Assembly (NCBI GenBank): GCA_946886325.1
Contig: CAMPIK010000041.1
Coordinates: 1 to 10,603 of the forward strand
Reading direction: 5' to 3'
Origin: an uncultured Shinella sp.
GTDB taxonomy: Bacteria; Pseudomonadota; Alphaproteobacteria; Rhizobiales; Rhizobiaceae
Length of the DNA stretch: 10,603 nt
Shown: positions 7,122 through 10,603 of the stretch, in pieces
Position numbering within the stretch: position 1 is the stretch's first letter
Layout: each line of letters begins with the position of its first letter
Notes under the pieces: model-generated
The model's database searches: none
Told to the model about the DNA's origin: nothing
The model's input: the letters and a program-made list of their open reading frames with translations, nothing else
Program-made: the position numbers and the translations under genes

Positions 7122-8150
7122 CTAACCGATCTGCAGCAGCGAAAGCCAGAACCTTCGCCACTTGGCGGTGTCGCCGATATCCTGCGCCAGCGATTGACCG
7201 GCGGCCGTGACCTGCACCAACTCTTTGCGACCGCGATAGGCTTGCTCAAGTGCTGCGAACCACGCGCCCGCTTCGCGCGGGACCAGGATGCCGCTCTTTC
7301 GATGATCGACGACCGACCGGAACGGATCCGAATCCGTATAAAGCCCCACCGCACCGAGATAGGCATTGTCCAGTATGCGCGTCAGCGAACGGCTGCGGTT
7401 GAAGAGGCTGTCGATGGCGGGCGCGATCGAGAGATGAAACCGCTCCTTCTCCAGCACAGCCTCATAGGTTTGCCAATCGAGCGGCTTGCGATGATCGGCG
7501 TTCGGGAGGCGCAACGCTTTGGGCGCGTGCGTCCCGAGAAAAGTGGTCAGGTGCGCCGTCGGGTACTGCCTCAGGAACTGCGACAGTTCGTCCGCAATCA
7601 TATCGAGATCGACGAGGTGAGACCGGGTCGCCGGAAAGACAACCGACAGGCGCGCATCGACTGTTTCGAAATGCCGCAGCCCGCCCGCCGGCCGGATCAT
7701 GACGGGGTCGACGCGCGCCACGTTCTCGGCACCAGCCGATTGAGCGATGGCATCCGACGAAACCACAAGGAGTTCGGCCTTGCGCAACAGCGGAACCAGC
7801 GTTGCATCGCGATAGGCCGCAAGCCGCCTGCGATAGGACCTGTCGAGGCCGCTTGCCCGATCCATTGCCCAAAAATTGTCATCGAGGAAGAGGATAAGGC
7901 GGCCAAAGCGGCCCGAGAGAAGGTCGTCGCGCAACCCTGGCGAACAATAGCGCATGACGACCGTCGACGGGTTCGGGCCATGGATATGAAAAACATTGGA
8001 TTCAATGCGCCATATCGGATACGATAAATCCTTGGTATCACTGATGAGATCGGCCATCAGCCGCGAGAAGTAGATTGAAGTCGATGGAACTTCGACCGAC
8101 GGGACGTCGGGACCTGCCAAGAACGGAAGCAGTTTGCGAAAGAGTTTCAT
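7122..8150 (-). CDS. Putative GT-B (family 4/1-like) glycosyltransferase
   Basis: This 342-residue protein is divergent. LILFLDDNFWAMD (85-97) resembles the (I/L)DDDLW motif in the N-terminal half of some family 4 capsule and O-antigen glycosyltransferases. The C-terminal part has HLSIAPAIDSLFNRSRSLTRILDNAYLGAVGLYTD (239-273) and SGILVP (286-291) followed by WFAAL, a common end pattern of GT-B enzymes, where a loop near LGAVGLYTD approaches the donor and the last helix follows GILVP. The classical EX7E motif is not clear, so donor type and even activity are uncertain. No signal peptide or membrane span is seen. The ATG at 8150 has only a weak purine-rich upstream site (CAGAGACTG). The gene converges on the sulfotransferase-like gene (19 bases between stops) and diverges from kpsE. 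Its location inside the cluster suggests a role in building the same exported polymer. Confidence 0.65.
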   Translation of the reverse strand: MKLFRKLLPFLAGPDVPSVEVPSTSIYFSRLMADLISDTKDLSYPIWRIESNVFHIHGPNPSTVVMRYCSPGLRDDLLSGRFGRLILFLDDNFWAMDRASGLDRSYRRRLAAYRDATLVPLLRKAELLVVSSDAIAQSAGAENVARVDPVMIRPAGGLRHFETVDARLSVVFPATRSHLVDLDMIADELSQFLRQYPTAHLTTFLGTHAPKALRLPNADHRKPLDWQTYEAVLEKERFHLSIAPAIDSLFNRSRSLTRILDNAYLGAVGLYTDSDPFRSVVDHRKSGILVPREAGAWFAALEQAYRGRKELVQVTAAGQSLAQDIGDTAKWRRFWLSLLQIG

Positions 8151-8347
8151 GCAGTCTCTGGTCGATTTGGTCGGTGCTTTGGCAGGGCGTCCCGGAGCGA
8201 GCGGGGCCAGCCGGTTGCGATATCTCTACAGAAGACCGCAGCGTTCGATAAGGGCCGGTCCAATCTGATGGGCAATTCCCGCAGTCATCAACATTTCCGA
8301 AACCATGCCGACGTTATATGCGCCAGCACACCGGATCGCAGAGTAAA
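8151..8347. promoter_or_regulatory. Divergent intergenic region upstream of kpsE
   Basis: About 197 bases separate the divergent starts of the GT-B gene and kpsE and must hold signals for both. TTATAT at 8314-8319 could be a -10 element for kpsE, placing transcription start a little before the ATG at 8348, but no good TTGAC-like -35 is found 16-18 bases upstream. No strong inverted repeat was found by eye. An ATG at 8318 falls inside this AT-rich element and is less likely to be the kpsE start. Confidence 0.3.
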
Positions 8348-9700
8348 ATGAGCACCGAACCCGTCGAACTGTCCACCGAACGTCAACGCCGCCGCACGGA
8401 GCGCCTGCAACTGCTTCAAAAGCAGCGCCTGATGCAACGACAGGAGGAAGACCGGCGCCGCGACGACGGCATCGAAGAGCCGCTACCGGACGCCGACGAC
8501 AGGGACGACAATTCCAAAGAGGTCTTCATCCCGCTTGCGAGCGAGAAGGCAAAGAAGACCGGCCTTGGCAAATCCTGGGTTTCGATCTCTTTCTCAGCGC
8601 TCGTGCTCGCACCCGCAGCACTGATTGCGCTCTACTACTTTCTGATCGCCAGCCCGCAATATGAAGTCCAGACCCAGTTTGCCGTCCGCGGACAGCAACA
8701 GTCGGCTGTCGCGTCGCTAGGCCTCACGGCCCTTGTGGGTGCAAGCACGCAAGCCAGCGATTCCTACATCGTCAATGACTACATCATCTCGCAGCAGGTC
8801 GTTCGCGACATCCGGAAAGACCTCGGGATTGATCTGCGCACCTTTTATGCCAAAGACAACATCGACTTCATGAACAAGATCGATCCGTCGATGACGATCG
8901 AGGAGTTTCATTCCTACTGGCAGAATACGATCAGTATCAGCTTCAACTCGACCACGGGCATCACGACGCTGGCCGTCTACGCCTATACCGCAGACGATGC
9001 GACGACGATTGCCGATGCCGTCATGAAAGTCTCGGAAAAACTGGTAAACCAGCTGTCCGAAGACTCTCGAAACCAGTCGATCGAACTCGCGAACCGTCAG
9101 GTTCAACGCTCCGAAGACCGCCTTCGCGAAGTTCGCAAGCAGCTGAGAGTCCTAGCCGACAAGCAGCAGTCGCTCGATCCGCAGGCCATTGCAAAGTCCG
9201 AATCCTCCATCGTCGCAAAGATGGAATCCGAACTGGCCGATCTGCGAACCAGACAGAAAGCGCTGCTCGGCACGGTCAGCGACGAGGCCCCGTCTGCCCG
9301 CGTGATCGAACGCCAGATATCGGCTCTGGTTGCCCAGCTTGAGGAACAGAGAGCGCGCGTCAGCGGAAACAACACGACGACTGGAAACGAAGCGACAGAG
9401 GCGTCGAAAGGCGGTCGCAGCGAAACTTTGTCGGCCGTTATGGAGCGCTATGCGGAGCTGACGCTGGAACAGCAATTCGCTCAGGAGGTTTATACGAAAT
9501 CCCTCGGCGCTCTGGAAGCTGCGCTCGCAAGCGCACAGAAGCAGGACTTGTATTTCGCGACCTTCGTCACGCCCGTCAAACCGGCGATGGCCCTCTATCC
9601 GTCGCGAACCACGAACTCCTTCATATGGCTGGTGGGTCTCGCATTCTTCTGGAGCATGGGATACCTGATCGTCCGGTCCGCCTCTGATCGAAACGTCTGA
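8348..9700 (+). CDS. kpsE: Capsular polysaccharide export inner-membrane protein, KpsE/RkpR-like
   Basis: The protein has 450 residues. A charged Arg/Gln/Glu/Asp-rich cytoplasmic segment (1-75) is followed by a membrane span at about 79-100 (SISFSALVLAPAALIALYYF). Then comes the family signature SPQYEVQTQFAVRG, a long periplasmic region with coiled-coil helices at about 225-340 and 360-400, the PVKPAMALYPSR proline motif (409-420), and a second span at about 424-443. This is the layout of the PCP-3/KpsE family, which links the KpsMT ABC transporter to the outer-membrane export protein across the periplasm. E. coli KpsE is about 380 residues; most of the excess here is the N-terminal tail. ATG 8348 is chosen over ATG 8318 because GCAGAG lies just upstream and the earlier ATG lacks a ribosome site. 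It is the first gene of the export operon; kpsM follows after 15 bases. Confidence 0.92.
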   Translation: MSTEPVELSTERQRRRTERLQLLQKQRLMQRQEEDRRRDDGIEEPLPDADDRDDNSKEVFIPLASEKAKKTGLGKSWVSISFSALVLAPAALIALYYFLIASPQYEVQTQFAVRGQQQSAVASLGLTALVGASTQASDSYIVNDYIISQQVVRDIRKDLGIDLRTFYAKDNIDFMNKIDPSMTIEEFHSYWQNTISISFNSTTGITTLAVYAYTADDATTIADAVMKVSEKLVNQLSEDSRNQSIELANRQVQRSEDRLREVRKQLRVLADKQQSLDPQAIAKSESSIVAKMESELADLRTRQKALLGTVSDEAPSARVIERQISALVAQLEEQRARVSGNNTTTGNEATEASKGGRSETLSAVMERYAELTLEQQFAQEVYTKSLGALEAALASAQKQDLYFATFVTPVKPAMALYPSRTTNSFIWLVGLAFFWSMGYLIVRSASDRNV

Positions 9701-9715
9701 GCCGGCGACTGCATC

Positions 9716-10522
9716 ATGAATGGCACAATCAATCCCGCGCAGGTTCGCTCACCGCTTCACATGGTGCGGTACAATGTGAAGCTGCTGTCTTCGCTGACGG
9801 TCAGGGCCTTCACGGTCCGTTTCGGCAGCGAAGTCTTCGAGTTGATGTGGGCATTCGCAGAACCGGCGCTCTTCCTGGCAATGTTCATCGCCGCCCGTAC
9901 TTATGCGCGCGACAGCGTTGTATTCGGCGACAGCCAGATCCTGTTTATGGCGACCGGTCTGCTGACATTGCGCATGTGCCGCGGCATTGCCTCGAAGGCG
10001 ATCCCGGCGATCAAGCGCAACAAGACTTTGCTCGACTCGCCCGTCGTGCACCCCCTGGACATCATTCTGGCGGCCTTGTTTGTCGAAATCTTCCTTTGGG
10101 CAGCAATCGTAACGGTGTTCTATTCGGCAATCGCCTACTATCTCGGCGAGCGCTTTATCTATCACCATGCCGAATTTGGTCAGGCCATGGCAGCAAGCTG
10201 CTTCTTTGCGCTGACCCTCGGCATATTCAATTGTGTCGTCGGTACGCTGCTGCCCGTCTGGCTGACTTTCTGGCGGCTCACCAGCCTGCCCATCATGATG
10301 ACGTCGGGATTGTTCTTCGTCCCGTCGGAACTCCCTCAAGCCGTGATTGATATCATTTCCTGGAATCCCTTCCTGCATTGTCTCGAGTGGGTCCGCCAAG
10401 CAACATATCTGGACTATCACAGCATTCTTGACTCGCAATATCTATTGACAGTCAGTTTTATTCTCCTGTTTATCAGCATTACAGTAGAATATGTATATCG
10501 CGACCGGCTGCACAAAGAATGA
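9716..10522 (+). CDS. kpsM: Capsular polysaccharide ABC transporter permease, KpsM/RkpT-like
   Basis: This 268-residue ABC-2 type permease has about six hydrophobic spans, at roughly 43-61, 73-90, 113-142, 157-180, 187-205 and 241-259. The cytoplasmic segment RGIASKAIPAIKRNKTLLDSPVVHPLD (89-115) matches the region expected to contact the ATPase in polysaccharide exporters. The SGLFFVPSELP and WNPFLHCLEWVRQ motifs (197-228) are typical of KpsM-like permeases. The protein forms the inner-membrane channel that exports lipid-linked capsular polysaccharide, with KpsT as ATPase and KpsE as periplasmic adaptor. It lies 15 bases after kpsE, and its stop overlaps the kpsT start as ATGA, so the three are very likely one operon. 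The last ~80 bases are more AT-rich than the rest. An O-antigen Wzm permease is the alternative, but the KpsE neighbour argues for a capsule system. Confidence 0.92.
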   Translation: MNGTINPAQVRSPLHMVRYNVKLLSSLTVRAFTVRFGSEVFELMWAFAEPALFLAMFIAARTYARDSVVFGDSQILFMATGLLTLRMCRGIASKAIPAIKRNKTLLDSPVVHPLDIILAALFVEIFLWAAIVTVFYSAIAYYLGERFIYHHAEFGQAMAASCFFALTLGIFNCVVGTLLPVWLTFWRLTSLPIMMTSGLFFVPSELPQAVIDIISWNPFLHCLEWVRQATYLDYHSILDSQYLLTVSFILLFISITVEYVYRDRLHKE

Positions 10523-10603
10523 TCCATTTTGACAACGTCACAAAGTTTCGGATGGAGCAAGGCCGCAAGAAGGATGTCGTCCTCAAGAACTTCTCGGCAA
10601 TCT
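10519..10603 (+). CDS. kpsT: Capsular polysaccharide ABC transporter ATP-binding protein, KpsT/RkpS-like, 5' part
   Basis: Only the first 28 codons are in the window. They read MIHFDNVTKF at the start and continue to VVLKNFSAI. This is the standard opening of a polysaccharide-export ATPase: first beta-strand with the NVTK motif, then the strand before the Walker A loop, which lies beyond the window. The start overlaps the kpsM stop as ATGA, indicating translational coupling. The family hydrolyses ATP on the cytoplasmic side to power polymer export through KpsM. Confidence 0.88.
   Translation, partial: MIHFDNVTKFRMEQGRKKDVVLKNFSAI

Noticed and set aside
7104..7122. GCGGT/ACCGC inverted repeat between the convergent stops at 7102 and 7122
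   Set aside because: The stem is only 5 bp with a 9-base loop and no T run; it is likely chance in GC-rich sequence.
5957..7366. 469-codon open frame on the minus strand opposite the sulfotransferase-like gene
   Set aside because: Its translation shows no family motifs. It runs through both the plus-strand gene with clear sulfotransferase motifs and the end of the neighbouring GT-B gene. Long antisense frames are common in GC-rich DNA.

Overview
The window looks like a chromosomal or megaplasmid segment of an alphaproteobacterium of the Rhizobiales (Rhizobium, Ensifer, Agrobacterium or a relative). The evidence is the high GC content, strong preference for G or C at third codon positions, a fused CysN-CysC protein of the CysNC/NodQ type, and a KpsE/KpsM/KpsT (RkpR/RkpT/RkpS) capsule exporter. 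No RNA gene, CRISPR array, insertion sequence or phage gene is visible.

Layout: (1) 1-1797, plus strand: the 3' half of a bifunctional sulfate adenylyltransferase subunit 1/APS kinase, then cysQ, separated by a perfect 12-bp hairpin. These make PAPS, the activated sulfate donor, and hydrolyse its by-product PAP. (2) 1861-5839, minus strand: three tightly packed glycosyltransferase genes, in transcription order a WsaF-like GT4 enzyme, a GT2 enzyme with an extra C-terminal module, and a rhamnosyltransferase-like GT2 enzyme. The first two are coupled by a TGATG overlap. (3) 5939-7102, plus strand: a sulfotransferase-like protein with an unassigned C-terminal domain. (4) 7122-8150, minus strand: a divergent GT-B-type glycosyltransferase-like protein. 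(5) 8348-10603, plus strand: kpsE, kpsM and the start of kpsT, the inner-membrane part of an ABC-dependent capsular polysaccharide exporter; kpsT runs off the window.

The genes read as parts of one task. CysNC makes PAPS. The glycosyltransferases build a capsule or K-antigen-like chain, perhaps rhamnose-containing by family resemblance. The sulfotransferase-like protein could place sulfate on it, CysQ removes the PAP produced, and KpsMT with KpsE exports the polymer. Sulfation of the exported glycan is an inference from gene content and motifs. It has close precedent, because sulfated surface polysaccharides are known in rhizobia. The most interesting unexplained pieces are the C-terminal domains of the sulfotransferase-like protein and of the 539-residue GT2 enzyme.
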